A DNA stretch of 64,000 nucleotides from Clostridia bacterium (GTDB taxonomy: Bacteria > Bacillota > Clostridia > Oscillospirales > CAG-272): contig JAFQPM010000019.1 of NCBI GenBank assembly GCA_017411745.1, positions 1 through 64,000 of the forward strand. Reading direction: 5' to 3'. Made by a program: the position numbers and the translations under genes. This document shows positions 1-7,784 of the stretch, in pieces (the stretch's first letter is position 1; each line of letters opens with the position of its first letter). The notes under the pieces are model-generated. The model was not told the DNA's origin and made no database searches. It worked only from the letters and a program-made list of their open reading frames with translations.

Positions 1-350
1 GGGCGAAACTTTTTGGGAAAAGTTTCGCCCTCTCCCCCACGCCCCCTCTCCCACTTCAAAAACTTCCTGTAAAATGGGCAAGGAGGTCGAGAGTGGAACT
101 GCCGATTCGGGAGAGCGCCACACGTGCCAAAGCCGCACCGCAGGTGCCTTTTTGGGAAAAGTTTCGCCCTCTCCCCCACGCCCCCTCTCCCACTTCAAAA
201 ACTTCCTGTAAAATGGGCAAGGAGGTCGAGAGTGGAACTGCCGATTGGGGAGAGCGCCATACGTGCCAAAGCCGCACCGCAGGTGCCTTTTTGGGAAAAG
301 GGTTCCTTTCCCCCTCCTGCACCCACCCCGATCCTTCAAAAACTTCACAA
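1..350. repeat. 139-bp tandem repeat of the G/C-rich palindrome family
   Basis: A unit of 139 bp occurs twice in full, with its TTTTTGGG landmark at 10-17 and 149-156, and a third time in part, with the landmark at 288-295. The third copy diverges after about 300 but keeps the C-rich tract and the CTTCAAAAACTTC tail. Each unit carries the loop and right arm of the dispersed palindrome. At the left edge a perfect 10-bp inverted repeat is visible (1-10 with 21-30). The short ORFs that run through it on both strands follow the repeat frame and are not believed. The rest of 300-500 holds the purC promoter and leader. The array is cut by the window edge, so its full copy number is unknown. Confidence 0.85.
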
Positions 351-402
351 AAAAAGGCATTTACAAATTTCGAATTTTGTAATCATTTTTATTAAGTTTT
401 TC

Positions 403-431
403 TTGACAGATAATGGAGAAAATAGTATAAT
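403..431 (+). promoter_or_regulatory. purC promoter
   Basis: TTGACA at 403-408 and TATAAT at 426-431 are separated by exactly 17 bases, a full consensus vegetative promoter. The leader of about 65 bases contains two small inverted repeats (CCGT/ACGG and CCTC/GAGG). No purine riboswitch is recognisable. Confidence 0.85.
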
Positions 432-501
432 TATATCGTAATATTTTTTTCGGTTCCGTAAAAATTAACGGACGCCTCAAAAAGAGGTAAAAGGAGTAAT
501 T

Positions 502-1200
502 ATGAATCTGCTTTACAAAGGTAAAACAAAAGACGTTTACGCTCTCGACAACGGCAACGTTCTGCTCAAGTTCAAGGACGATTGCACTGGTAAGGACGGA
601 GTATTCGATCCCGGTGAAAACAGCGTAGGTCTTACCATCGACGGAATCGGAAAGGCAAATCTCGAAACCTCAATCTACTACTTTGAGCTTTGCAAAAAGG
701 CAGGCATCAAGACTCACTACGTTTCTGCCGACCTTGATAACGCAACTATGGAGGTGCTCCCCGCGGAGTGCTTCGGCAAGGCTCAGGGCGGTAACGGACT
801 TGAGGTCATCTGCCGTCTTGTTGCTACGGGCAGCTTTATCCGCAGATACGGCGAGTATATCAAGAACGGAACCAGACTTGAGGGCGGCTACGTCGAGTGC
901 ACCTTCAAGAACGACGAAAAGGGCGACCCGCTTGTTACGGGCGAAGGTCTCGTAGCGCTCGGAATTATGACTCCCGAGATGTTCGAGAGCCTCAAGGCGC
1001 AGACCCTTGCGATCACCAAGATCGTTGCCGACGACCTTAAGACCCTCGGTCTCGACCTCTGGGATATCAAGTTCGAGTTCGGCTATAACAACGGCGAGGT
1101 AATCCTCATCGACGAGATCGCCTCGGGCAATATGAGAGTTTATAAGGGCGACCAGATCGTCGACCCCGTTGAGCTCACTAAGATCATTAATAACAGATAA
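502..1200 (+). CDS. purC: Phosphoribosylaminoimidazole-succinocarboxamide synthase (SAICAR synthetase)
   Basis: PurC condenses CAIR with aspartate, using ATP, in de novo purine synthesis in the cytoplasm. The 232-residue product has the usual family length. Family landmarks visible are the N-terminal [10 protein letters not shown] nucleotide loop (4-13), [16 protein letters not shown] (102-117), LWDIKFEFG (186-194) and the [11 protein letters not shown] segment (204-214). An AAGGAG ribosome site lies 6-7 bases before the ATG and a consensus promoter lies upstream. The gene stands alone: no other pur gene is adjacent, and the next gene has its own promoter. A long palindrome just after the stop probably ends the transcript. 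Confidence 0.96.
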   Translation: MNLLYKGKTKDVYALDNGNVLLKFKDDCTGKDGVFDPGENSVGLTIDGIGKANLETSIYYFELCKKAGIKTHYVSADLDNATMEVLPAECFGKAQGGNGLEVICRLVATGSFIRRYGEYIKNGTRLEGGYVECTFKNDEKGDPLVTGEGLVALGIMTPEMFESLKAQTLAITKIVADDLKTLGLDLWDIKFEFGYNNGEVILIDEIASGNMRVYKGDQIVDPVELTKIINNR

Positions 1201-1210
1201 GATTTGTGAA

Positions 1211-1290
1211 TATGGGGGAAGGGGAAAACTTCTTGAAAGAGGTTTTCCCCTTCCCCCATACCCCCAACTCCTTTCAAGAACTTCCAAAAA
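1211..1290. repeat. Palindromic intergenic element after purC (probable 3' end structure)
   Basis: A perfect 19-bp inverted repeat (1211-1229 with 1242-1260) has a 12-base loop. It is followed by a C-rich tract and the tail CTTTCAAGAACTTCCAAAAA. It is a member of the family also seen near 1, 13194, 17941, 38824, 39958 and 54815. It follows the purC stop codon by about 10 bases, so a terminator-like or 3'-stabilising role is likely, although no clean U-run follows the stem. Confidence 0.8.
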
Positions 1291-1311
1291 GAAATATATT
1301 GTCTGTAAATA

Positions 1312-1340
1312 TTGATTTTTGGGCTGAAATATGATATACT
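1312..1340 (+). promoter_or_regulatory. Promoter of the AAA ATPase gene
   Basis: TTGATT at 1312-1317 and TATACT at 1335-1340 are 17 bases apart. The ATG at 1331 lies inside this promoter, which argues for the downstream start at 1376. Confidence 0.7.
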
Positions 1341-1375
1341 GTAATCAAGTATTGAGAGCAAGGGGGGATAGGGAA

Positions 1376-2251
1376 ATGAAATATCTTGAAAGCTTCACGC
1401 TGGCAAGCGAGAGCGACGAGATCGATTATTTGTGGAGCTTCGGCAAGACCGATATGCAATGCTATTCCCAAACGAACGTCTATCCCTTTAAAATTTTTCC
1501 GCAAAAGAGACTCGAAAGATTGGATTTTGAGCCGATAACCGTGATCTACGGCGGCAACGGCTCGGGAAAGTCCACGATCCTCAATCTGATCGCCGAAAAG
1601 CTTCGCATAGAGAGGAATGCTCCCTTCAACAATACACCGTTTATCGAGGAATATCTGAATTTTTGCGAATGTGATCTTGCCTTTGGTCAACGTGCGCCGA
1701 GGGGAAGCAAGATAATCACAAGCGACGGTGTTTTTGATTCGCTTTTAGACGTTCGCGCCATCAACGAGGGCGTAGACCGTCGCCGCGAGGCTCTTTTCGA
1801 TGAATACGATCGAAGCCGCGAAGAAGCCTATCTGCTCCGCGATCTTGAGGATCTTGAGGAATTCAAGCGCAGAAACGAGACCAAGCGCCGCACGAAATCC
1901 GACTACGTTTCCAGAAGACTGCCAAAAGAGATCGCGGGTATGTCCAACGGTGAGACCGCGTATCTGTATTTTACAAAGCAGATAGAAGAAAACGCCTTGT
2001 ATCTGCTCGACGAGCCCGAAAACAGTCTTTCCGCAGCGCTGCAGGACAAGCTTCGGCAATTCATCGAGGATTCGGCGAGATTTTACAACTGTCAGTTTAT
2101 AATTTCCACCCATTCGCCGTTTTTGCTTTCAATGAAGGGTGCGAAGGTCTACGATCTTGATTCGGTGCCCGTGGAGTCGAAAAAATGGACCGAGCTTGAA
2201 AACGTGCGATTGTATCACGAGTTTTTCAAGACGCACGAAAATGAATTTTAG
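1376..2251 (+). CDS. Stand-alone AAA ATPase (COG3910-like predicted ATP-binding protein)
   Basis: This is a 291-residue soluble P-loop ATPase of the ABC/SMC-like AAA group that occurs without a transporter partner. Walker A is GGNGSGKST at 59-67. A MSNGET segment resembles an ABC signature. Walker B is LYLLDEPENS at 208-217, and the switch histidine lies in STHS at 244-247. The cellular role of these proteins is not established; they are often listed with OLD or defence-type ATPases, but no nuclease is adjacent here. I chose the ATG at 1376 because an AGGGGGGATA ribosome site precedes it and because the longer ORF would start inside the promoter. The peroxiredoxin gene follows after a structured spacer. 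Confidence 0.85.
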   Translation: MKYLESFTLASESDEIDYLWSFGKTDMQCYSQTNVYPFKIFPQKRLERLDFEPITVIYGGNGSGKSTILNLIAEKLRIERNAPFNNTPFIEEYLNFCECDLAFGQRAPRGSKIITSDGVFDSLLDVRAINEGVDRRREALFDEYDRSREEAYLLRDLEDLEEFKRRNETKRRTKSDYVSRRLPKEIAGMSNGETAYLYFTKQIEENALYLLDEPENSLSAALQDKLRQFIEDSARFYNCQFIISTHSPFLLSMKGAKVYDLDSVPVESKKWTELENVRLYHEFFKTHENEF

Positions 2252-2290
2252 TAATCTGACTTGGAAATAATAACCGAAAAAGAACGGGAG

Positions 2291-2413
2291 GAACAGCGTG
2301 AAGGTTACTTTTATCTGATAGCAAGGCATACTTTTTCACGCAAGAATTTTGCGCTCACGGCAAAATTCACAGATTACTATTTGTGCCGCCACGGGCGGCG
2401 GAATGGAGATCCT
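2291..2413 (+). promoter_or_regulatory. Structured leader, copy A, before the peroxiredoxin gene
   Basis: The spacer begins with GAACAGCGTGAAGG and forms three hairpins. P1 pairs 2296-2302 with 2335-2341. P2 pairs GAATTTTGC (2344-2352) with GCAAAATTC (2360-2368). P3 pairs CCGCC (2386-2390) with GGCGG (2394-2398). GGAATGGAG then provides the ribosome site 6 bases before the ATG. The same arrangement, with the same arms and different loops, precedes recA at 43044-43162. I do not recognise a known Rfam class. It could be a cis-regulatory RNA or a mobile hairpin element that supplies translation signals. Confidence 0.75.
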
Positions 2414-2869
2414 ATGATAGAACAAGGAACAAAAGCCCCAAATTTTACGCTTTCCGACAAGGACGGCAATTCAGTTTCGCTTTCCGATTTTCTCGGGAAA
2501 AAAGTAGTTTTGTATTTTTACCCGAAGGACAACACTCCGGGCTGCAGCCGTCAGGCGTGTGCCTTTGCGGCAGCATACGAAGGATTTAAAGAAAAAAACG
2601 TAGCCGTTATCGGCATCAGCAAGGACAGCGTGGAATCGCACAGAAAATTTGCAGAAAAGTACGGATTGCCCTTCGTGCTTTTGTCCGACCCCGACCGAGT
2701 AGCCATTGAGGCGTACGGAGTTTGGCAGGAAAAGAAGCTCTACGGCAAAATATCGATGGGCGTCGTTCGCTCGACCTTTATCATAGACGAACAGGGAATA
2801 ATCGAAAAGGTGATGCCGAATGTAAAGCCTGATACCAACGCATCGGAAATATTGGAATATTTGAAATGA
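2414..2869 (+). CDS. bcp: Thioredoxin-dependent thiol peroxidase (peroxiredoxin, BCP type)
   Basis: The enzyme reduces hydrogen peroxide and organic hydroperoxides in the cytoplasm, using thioredoxin. The 151-residue length is typical. Peroxidatic Cys44 lies in NTPGCSRQAC, and the resolving Cys49 is five residues later, the pattern of atypical two-Cys BCP enzymes. The ATG at 2414 was chosen over the longer frame because it follows the GGAATGGAG site of the structured leader and because the family begins with GxxAPxFxL. The stop overlaps the start of the CLC gene (ATGA), so the two are translationally coupled. Peroxide defence coupled to an anion/proton exchanger is an unusual pairing. Confidence 0.94.
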   Translation: MIEQGTKAPNFTLSDKDGNSVSLSDFLGKKVVLYFYPKDNTPGCSRQACAFAAAYEGFKEKNVAVIGISKDSVESHRKFAEKYGLPFVLLSDPDRVAIEAYGVWQEKKLYGKISMGVVRSTFIIDEQGIIEKVMPNVKPDTNASEILEYLK

Positions 2870-4488
2870 ACAAAAACAAAACACAGTACGTAAAAAATAT
2901 ACTGCTGCCGCTTGTGCTTTTCTCGGTGATGACGGGAGTGCTCACGGGTGCGGTGATCTTTGCCTTTAAGCTTGCGTCAAGCGCAGTCATAAAGCTGTCG
3001 GGCGATATCTACGCATTCGTGCGCGCAACTCCTGCGCTCATTCCCGTGCTGATAGTCGGTGCGGCGGTGATAGGACTTGTCGCGGCTATAATTCTTTGCA
3101 TCGATCCCGACTGCCGCGGAGGAGGGATCCCGACCGCTATCGCGACCTTGCAGGGAGCGACGGTCATTCAAAAGACCTTCAGTCTGCCGATAATTTTCCT
3201 CTCCTCGCTTCTGACCTACCTTTGCGGAGTTCCGCTGGGTACGGAGGGACCGAGCGTTCAGATGGGAACGGTCGTCGGTTGGATCACCTCGAAGACCCTC
3301 GGCAAAAATCAGCCCGCTTGGGAGCGATACATTATGACGGGCGGCGCGTGCGCGGGCTTTGCGGCTGCGACGGGCGCTCCGCTTACGGGCATCCTCTTTG
3401 CCTTTGAGGAGGCACACAGACGATTCTCCGCGATGATATTTATGATGGCGTCCATGACCGTTGCGGTCTGTATGGCGGTCGTTGAGCTTTTATGCTCGTG
3501 GGCAGGCATATCGTCGTCGCTGTTTGGATTCAACATCTCGGTGGTAATGCCGCTGAAATATATCGCTCTTGCGCTTTTCGTCGGCCTCATCTGCGGATTT
3601 TGGGCGATCATCTTTACCAAGACGTATCGCTCGGTGCGCCGTGCGCTTATAAAATACGCGAGCAAGATCCCGTTTATCGCAAAGGTGGTTATCGTTTTCG
3701 TGCTGGTTTCAGTCATCGGATTGATCTGCGGAGAGTGCATAGGTACGGGACATCACCTTGTTGAAGAATTGCTTCACGGTCACGGCGTCTGGTATTTTCT
3801 GCTAATCTTTTTCTGCGTGCGCGCTATTCTTTTGATAGTTGCGAACAACGAGGGCATTACGGGAGGACTTTTCGTGCCGTCCTTGGCATTCGGCGCGATA
3901 CTCGGCGCACTTTGCGGAGACTTTTTCGTATTTATCGGCGTTTTGCCGCAACAATATTACATAATTATGGTCGTAGTCGGCATGGCGTCGTTTTTGTCGG
4001 CGTCCTCGCGCACTCCGATCACCGCACTTGCGTTTGCGGTCGAGGCGCTTGCCTGCGCGAACAATATGCTGCCCGTGACTCTCGGCGTTACCGTGGCTTT
4101 CGCTGTCATTGAGGTGGTTGGAATACACTCGTTCACCGACGAGATCGTTGATACCAAGATCGAGGCGCGCAATTTCGGCAGACGCGTCTGCACTGTCGAC
4201 GTCGATCTGACCGTCAAGGAGGGAGCGTTTGCCGTTGGCAAGGAGATCAGAGATATTCTCTGGCCGCCGTCCTGCGTAGTCGTTTCGGTCAGCAACAGCC
4301 CCGAGGCGAGAACTCACGGAGGATTGCACGCGGGTGACGTGCTCCATATCCATTACCGCACCGCGCACCCCGAATATACGAGAGAAAAGCTTGAGGACCT
4401 CGTAGGAAAGCAAAGCGATGTCAAGCCGTCGGACTGCGTGTGCGAGAAGTTCGAAGACGAGCAAGAGCTTCAAAAAAGCAAAACTTGA
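2866..4488 (+). CDS. CLC-family chloride channel / H+-Cl- antiporter with C-terminal RCK_C-like domain
   Basis: This 540-residue integral membrane protein has a CLC core of about 430 residues and a cytoplasmic tail of about 100 residues resembling TrkA-C/RCK_C. The gating glutamate is present in GTEGP (125-129), and an acidic pair sits in FAFEEAHRRF at the position of the internal proton glutamate. GGLFVPSL matches the GxFxP anion motif. The first anion motif reads GGGIP (85-89) where chloride exchangers usually have GSGIP, so the central serine is a glycine. That may alter anion preference. The gene overlaps the peroxiredoxin gene by 4 bases. Direction, ion and ligand of the tail are not predictable from sequence alone. 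Confidence 0.92.
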   Translation: MNKNKTQYVKNILLPLVLFSVMTGVLTGAVIFAFKLASSAVIKLSGDIYAFVRATPALIPVLIVGAAVIGLVAAIILCIDPDCRGGGIPTAIATLQGATVIQKTFSLPIIFLSSLLTYLCGVPLGTEGPSVQMGTVVGWITSKTLGKNQPAWERYIMTGGACAGFAAATGAPLTGILFAFEEAHRRFSAMIFMMASMTVAVCMAVVELLCSWAGISSSLFGFNISVVMPLKYIALALFVGLICGFWAIIFTKTYRSVRRALIKYASKIPFIAKVVIVFVLVSVIGLICGECIGTGHHLVEELLHGHGVWYFLLIFFCVRAILLIVANNEGITGGLFVPSLAFGAILGALCGDFFVFIGVLPQQYYIIMVVVGMASFLSASSRTPITALAFAVEALACANNMLPVTLGVTVAFAVIEVVGIHSFTDEIVDTKIEARNFGRRVCTVDVDLTVKEGAFAVGKEIRDILWPPSCVVVSVSNSPEARTHGGLHAGDVLHIHYRTAHPEYTREKLEDLVGKQSDVKPSDCVCEKFEDEQELQKSKT

Positions 4489-4509
4489 CGGATAAAATGT
4501 GAAAATCTA

Positions 4510-4538
4510 TTGCAAATAATCAGAAATCGTAGTATAAT
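4510..4538 (+). promoter_or_regulatory. prfC promoter
   Basis: TTGCAA (4510-4515) and TATAAT (4533-4538) are separated by 17 bases. Confidence 0.8.
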
Positions 4539-4576
4539 ATTATCCGCGATAAAAAATACAACAAACGGAGAACATT

Positions 4577-6169
4577 GTGGCAGATCTCAGAAACGAAATA
4601 AACAGAAGAAGAACCTTTGCGATAATTTCGCACCCCGATGCGGGTAAAACAACGCTTACAGAAAAGTTTTTGCTTTACGGAGGCGCAATACAGACTGCAG
4701 GCTCGGTCAAGGGCAAGCAGACCGACAAGCACGCCGTATCCGACTGGATGGAGCTTGAAAAGCAGAGAGGAATCTCGGTCACCTCGTCGGTAATGCAGTT
4801 TGAATACGAGGGATATTGCATAAACATACTTGATACACCGGGACACCAGGACTTCTCGGAGGACACCTACCGTACGCTTATGGCGGCAGACTCGGTGGTA
4901 ATGGTGATCGATGCGGCAAAGGGAATCGAGCCGCAGACCAGAAAGCTTTTCAAGGTCGTTGCGGCGAGAAATATCCCGATATTTACCTTTATAAACAAGC
5001 TTGACCGCGAGGCGAGAGACCCGTTCGACCTTATGGATGAGCTCGAGACCGAGTTCGGCATCGGCACTTATCCTATGAATTGGCCGATCTCCTGCGGACA
5101 GACCTTTAAGGGCGTGTACGACAGAGAAAAGAAGTGTATCCTTACCTTCAGCACCTCTCACGGCGGTCGCGAGCGACTCAGAGCGATCGAGTGCGATATC
5201 GCGGACAGAGAAAAGCTTGATTCGGTCATCGGCGCCGACCTTGCCGACGAGCTTTGCGAGCAGGTCGACCTGCTTGACGGCGCAGGCAACGATTTTGATA
5301 TGGAGGCGGTCAGATCGGGTAAGCTTTCTCCCGTTTTCTTTGGCTCGGCACTCAACAACTTTGGAATAGAGCCCTTCCTTGAAAGCTTTCTTAAAATGAC
5401 GACCTCTCCTCTGGTCAGACAGACGATCTCGGGCGAGGTAGACCCCTTTGATGAGCATTTTTCGGCGTTCGTCTTCAAAATTCAGGCGAATATGAACAAG
5501 GCGCACCGCGACCGTATCGCGTTTATGAGGATCTGCTCGGGACGCTTCCAGCGCGGCAAGGAATATCTGCACGTGCGTCAGGGTAAGATGATCAAGCTCT
5601 CGCAGCCTCAGCAGATGATGGCGCAGGAAAGAGAAATGGTCGAGGAAGCCTATGCGGGCGATATCATTGGTGTTTTTGACCCGGGTATCTTTTCGATCGG
5701 AGATACGATCTGCGAGCCGCCCCTCAAGGTGCAGTTCAAGGGAATCCCCACCTTCGCTCCCGAGCATTTCGCGGTCATCGAGCAGATCGATTCAATGAAG
5801 CGTAAGCAGTTCCAGAAGGGTATGGAGCAGATAGCCGAGGAGGGCGCGATACAGATATTCTTCCTGCCCGACAGCGGTATGGAGAGAGTTATCGTCGGCG
5901 TCGTCGGTCTGCTTCAGTTTGACGTCCTCAAATTCAGAATGCAGAGCGAGTACGGAGTAGGTTACTCGCGTATGGATCTGCCGCACGATCAGATCAGATA
6001 TATTGAAAAATGCCCCTGCGATCCCAAAAACCTCACACTTTCAGGCGACACTCGCAGAGTTGTCGACGTAAGAGGCAACAGCCTGCTTATCTTCCCGGGT
6101 ACGTGGGCGATAAACTGGGCGCTTGAAAATAACCAAGGCCTTGAGCTTTCGGAGTTCAATAGATGGTAA
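4577..6169 (+). CDS. prfC: Peptide chain release factor 3 (GTPase RF3)
   Basis: RF3 is the translational GTPase that recycles RF1/RF2 from the ribosome after termination. The 530-residue length is normal. The G1 loop is SHPDAGKT (18-25), with G3 in DTPGHQDF and G4 in NKLDRE, all near the N-terminus, followed by RF3-type beta-barrel and C-terminal domains. The start is GTG, six bases after a CGGAG ribosome site. An upstream ATG in frame is not available. The gene has its own promoter and is followed by a hairpin at 6313-6341. Confidence 0.95.
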   Translation: MADLRNEINRRRTFAIISHPDAGKTTLTEKFLLYGGAIQTAGSVKGKQTDKHAVSDWMELEKQRGISVTSSVMQFEYEGYCINILDTPGHQDFSEDTYRTLMAADSVVMVIDAAKGIEPQTRKLFKVVAARNIPIFTFINKLDREARDPFDLMDELETEFGIGTYPMNWPISCGQTFKGVYDREKKCILTFSTSHGGRERLRAIECDIADREKLDSVIGADLADELCEQVDLLDGAGNDFDMEAVRSGKLSPVFFGSALNNFGIEPFLESFLKMTTSPLVRQTISGEVDPFDEHFSAFVFKIQANMNKAHRDRIAFMRICSGRFQRGKEYLHVRQGKMIKLSQPQQMMAQEREMVEEAYAGDIIGVFDPGIFSIGDTICEPPLKVQFKGIPTFAPEHFAVIEQIDSMKRKQFQKGMEQIAEEGAIQIFFLPDSGMERVIVGVVGLLQFDVLKFRMQSEYGVGYSRMDLPHDQIRYIEKCPCDPKNLTLSGDTRRVVDVRGNSLLIFPGTWAINWALENNQGLELSEFNRW

Positions 6170-6229
6170 CGAAGAAAAAGACCGCTTAAAGGGTGGCTTC
6201 GATAGAGCAGATTGACTTTCCGAAACATT

Positions 6230-6305
6230 GTAGGGCGGTGCCTTGGTGCCGCCGTTACAAAGGGCATAATTTTAACAAAGCGGCGGGAGCAAGCCCCCGC
6301 CCTAC
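6230..6305. repeat. MITE-like repeat, 'GTAGGGCGG' family, copy 1
   Basis: The 76-bp unit begins GTAGGGCGGTGCC and ends CCCGCCCTAC. It consists of two nested near-palindromes around CTTGGTG and GAGCAAG. A second copy in opposite orientation lies at 22616-22689. The ends are inverted (GTAGGGCGG/CCGCCCTAC). It has no coding capacity and probably is a non-autonomous mobile or REP-like element. In the whole gap 6170-6622 I see three items: this repeat, a terminator hairpin and a second repeat class. Confidence 0.8.
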
Positions 6306-6312
6306 AACAAAA

Positions 6313-6345
6313 GGAGTACGGACATTTTTCGTTCGTACTCCTTTT
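6313..6345 (+). terminator. Terminator-like hairpin downstream of prfC
   Basis: GGAGTACG (6313-6320) pairs with CGTACTCC (6334-6341), followed by TTTT. It lies about 145 bases after the prfC stop, beyond the MITE-like repeat, and is the best candidate for the transcript end. Confidence 0.6.
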
Positions 6346-6410
6346 CACACGCCTTGCTTGCAAGGTCTAGTGAGTTACACCTTATAGGTGCACTGCCGGG
6401 CGGTAATATA

Positions 6411-6526
6411 GCCTTCTCCTGTGGGAGAAGGGGGACCGCGATAGCGGTGGATGAGGAGTAACCTTGCTTTTAGAACACACCTCATCCGTCAGCCTACGGC
6501 TGCCACCTTCCCCCGCTGGGGAAGGC
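6411..6526. repeat. Intergenic repeat with GCCTTCTCC/GGGGAAGGC ends
   Basis: The 116-bp stretch has imperfect terminal inverted repeats (GCCTTCTCC at 6411 and GGGGAAGGC at 6518-6526). It contains internal inverted segments GATGAGG/CCTCATC and the small hairpin CAGCCTACGGCTG. I associate this sequence type with dispersed intergenic elements of gut Clostridia, from memory and not from a search. No ORF or ribosome site is credible inside it. Confidence 0.65.
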
Positions 6527-6622
6527 TTTTTATGCGCGCCTACAAGGCTGTCATTTTTTCTGTAAAGCATTGCTTTGTGGGAACAAAAGCAATAATATTT
6601 TTATTTCTTGTCTATCAAAATT

Positions 6623-7060
6623 TCAACTATCTGATTCAGTATTCTCCGTATACGTATATCTATCGTAGGGAGCAGTTGTGTCTTTTTTCAAATATCCACA
6701 CTTACACATATCCTCAATAACTCTTTTAGCAGTATTGTATCCAATATTCAAAGAGCGTTGTAAAATAGATGTGGATATGTAAATTTTTTCTTGAGCTATT
6801 TTTATTGTACGCAAAACCAAGGGATCTTTTGTTTCATCATACAATTTTGTTTTATTCTGACATTCACCTAATAGTAATTCATCGATAGAAACTCCAAAAA
6901 AAGCAGCCAATTCGGGAAGAATTTCTATATCTGGACAACATTTTCCAGCTTCCCATTTTGATACCGCTTGATTTGATACATTAAGTCTATTCGCAAGATC
7001 TTCTTGCGTGATTCCTGCTTGCTTGCGTAAAGCAGCAATGTTTTTACTTATTTTTAACAT
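6623..7060 (-). CDS. XRE-family regulator with C-terminal FtsK-gamma-like winged helix
   Basis: This 145-residue DNA-binding protein has an N-terminal helix-turn-helix of the Cro/C1 type (ITQEDLANRLNVSNQAVSKWE, roughly residues 16-36). A charged linker follows. The C-terminal part contains ILQRSLNIGYNTAKRVIEDM, which strongly resembles the recognition helices of the FtsK gamma domain. The combination suggests two DNA-binding modules. I prefer the second ATG (7060) because GGAGGT lies nine bases before it, whereas the first ATG at 7069 abuts that site. The gene is much richer in A+T than its neighbours and stands alone, which suggests acquisition. The target is unknown. Confidence 0.8.
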   Translation of the reverse strand: MLKISKNIAALRKQAGITQEDLANRLNVSNQAVSKWEAGKCCPDIEILPELAAFFGVSIDELLLGECQNKTKLYDETKDPLVLRTIKIAQEKIYISTSILQRSLNIGYNTAKRVIEDMCKCGYLKKDTTAPYDRYTYTENTESDS

Positions 7061-7240
7061 TTTGAACATACCTCCATAGTTTTATGTAGCTACGCTTAAA
7101 TTATAGCATTTGTGTAAGAAAAAAACAATAACTTATTGGTTTGATAGATGCTTTTTCTTCCAGCCATAAGTAGGAAACACGTTGGCGTACCTGCTTTATC
7201 GCAGGTACGCCAAGCGGTCTTTTCCTTTGTTATTTTCGAA

Positions 7241-7750
7241 TCACTCAACCAAAATTCCGAGCTCCTTGAGCTTTCGGCAAATACGTCGGAAGGTCTCCTC
7301 GTCTCTTGCAACGATGGTGTGAGAGTGCACTCCGCCCGTGAGGTCGGCAAGCTGGGATACGCTTGAATTGCTTGCGGCGCGAACGAACTCGTCGGCGTCG
7401 TAGCGCGAGGCGATCGAAAGCTTCGCGGAAATGATTCCGTATATCGCGTGCTCGACCTGAACGTCAAGCACCCTACCGCCGTTGTCGACGATAGCATAAA
7501 ATTCATCGGTCACGCTCGATTTCGGGTGCTTGCAAACGATCAGCCTTTGTATCTCGCCTTGCGATCTTTCAAGCAGATACCCCTTGTGCTCGGCGCGGAT
7601 ATCGTTGCCCGCGGCGCGCAAAAGAGCAACGTCGGCAACTATGACCTGCCGCGTTACGCCGTATTTTTCCGCAAGCGTGGTCGCGCTCACGGGACTTGTC
7701 GAGCGACAGAGCTCCGCCAATATCTCCTGTCTTCTTGCTTCTGCCGTCAT
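7241..7750 (-). CDS. niaR: Niacin-responsive transcriptional repressor (HTH_11 + 3H domain)
   Basis: NiaR represses NAD biosynthesis and niacin transport genes when niacin is bound. The 169-residue product has an N-terminal winged helix (residues about 5-55, TTLAEKYGVTRQVIVADVALLR). A 3H domain follows, with the histidines that name it visible in CKHPKS, VEHAIYG and GGVHSH. Length and order match the family. No nad or niacin transporter gene lies nearby, so its regulon is elsewhere. AGAGG precedes the ATG. It is on the same strand as the neighbouring regulator and the downstream rhodopsin-transducer-like gene, but these appear to be separate units. Confidence 0.9.
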   Translation of the reverse strand: MTAEARRQEILAELCRSTSPVSATTLAEKYGVTRQVIVADVALLRAAGNDIRAEHKGYLLERSQGEIQRLIVCKHPKSSVTDEFYAIVDNGGRVLDVQVEHAIYGIISAKLSIASRYDADEFVRAASNSSVSQLADLTGGVHSHTIVARDEETFRRICRKLKELGILVE

Positions 7751-7784
7751 AATTTAGCCTCTTGACACGACTGCTTCGTTAAGA

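Noticed and set aside
93..441. Small ORFs at the left edge
   Set aside because: They follow the 139-bp repeat frame on both strands and have no ribosome sites.
432..501. Purine riboswitch before purC
   Set aside because: The leader is too short (about 65 bases) and lacks the three-way-junction core.
1331..1375. Upstream start for the AAA ATPase
   Set aside because: The ATG lies inside the -10 region of a TTGATT-N17-TATACT promoter, so it cannot be in the mRNA.
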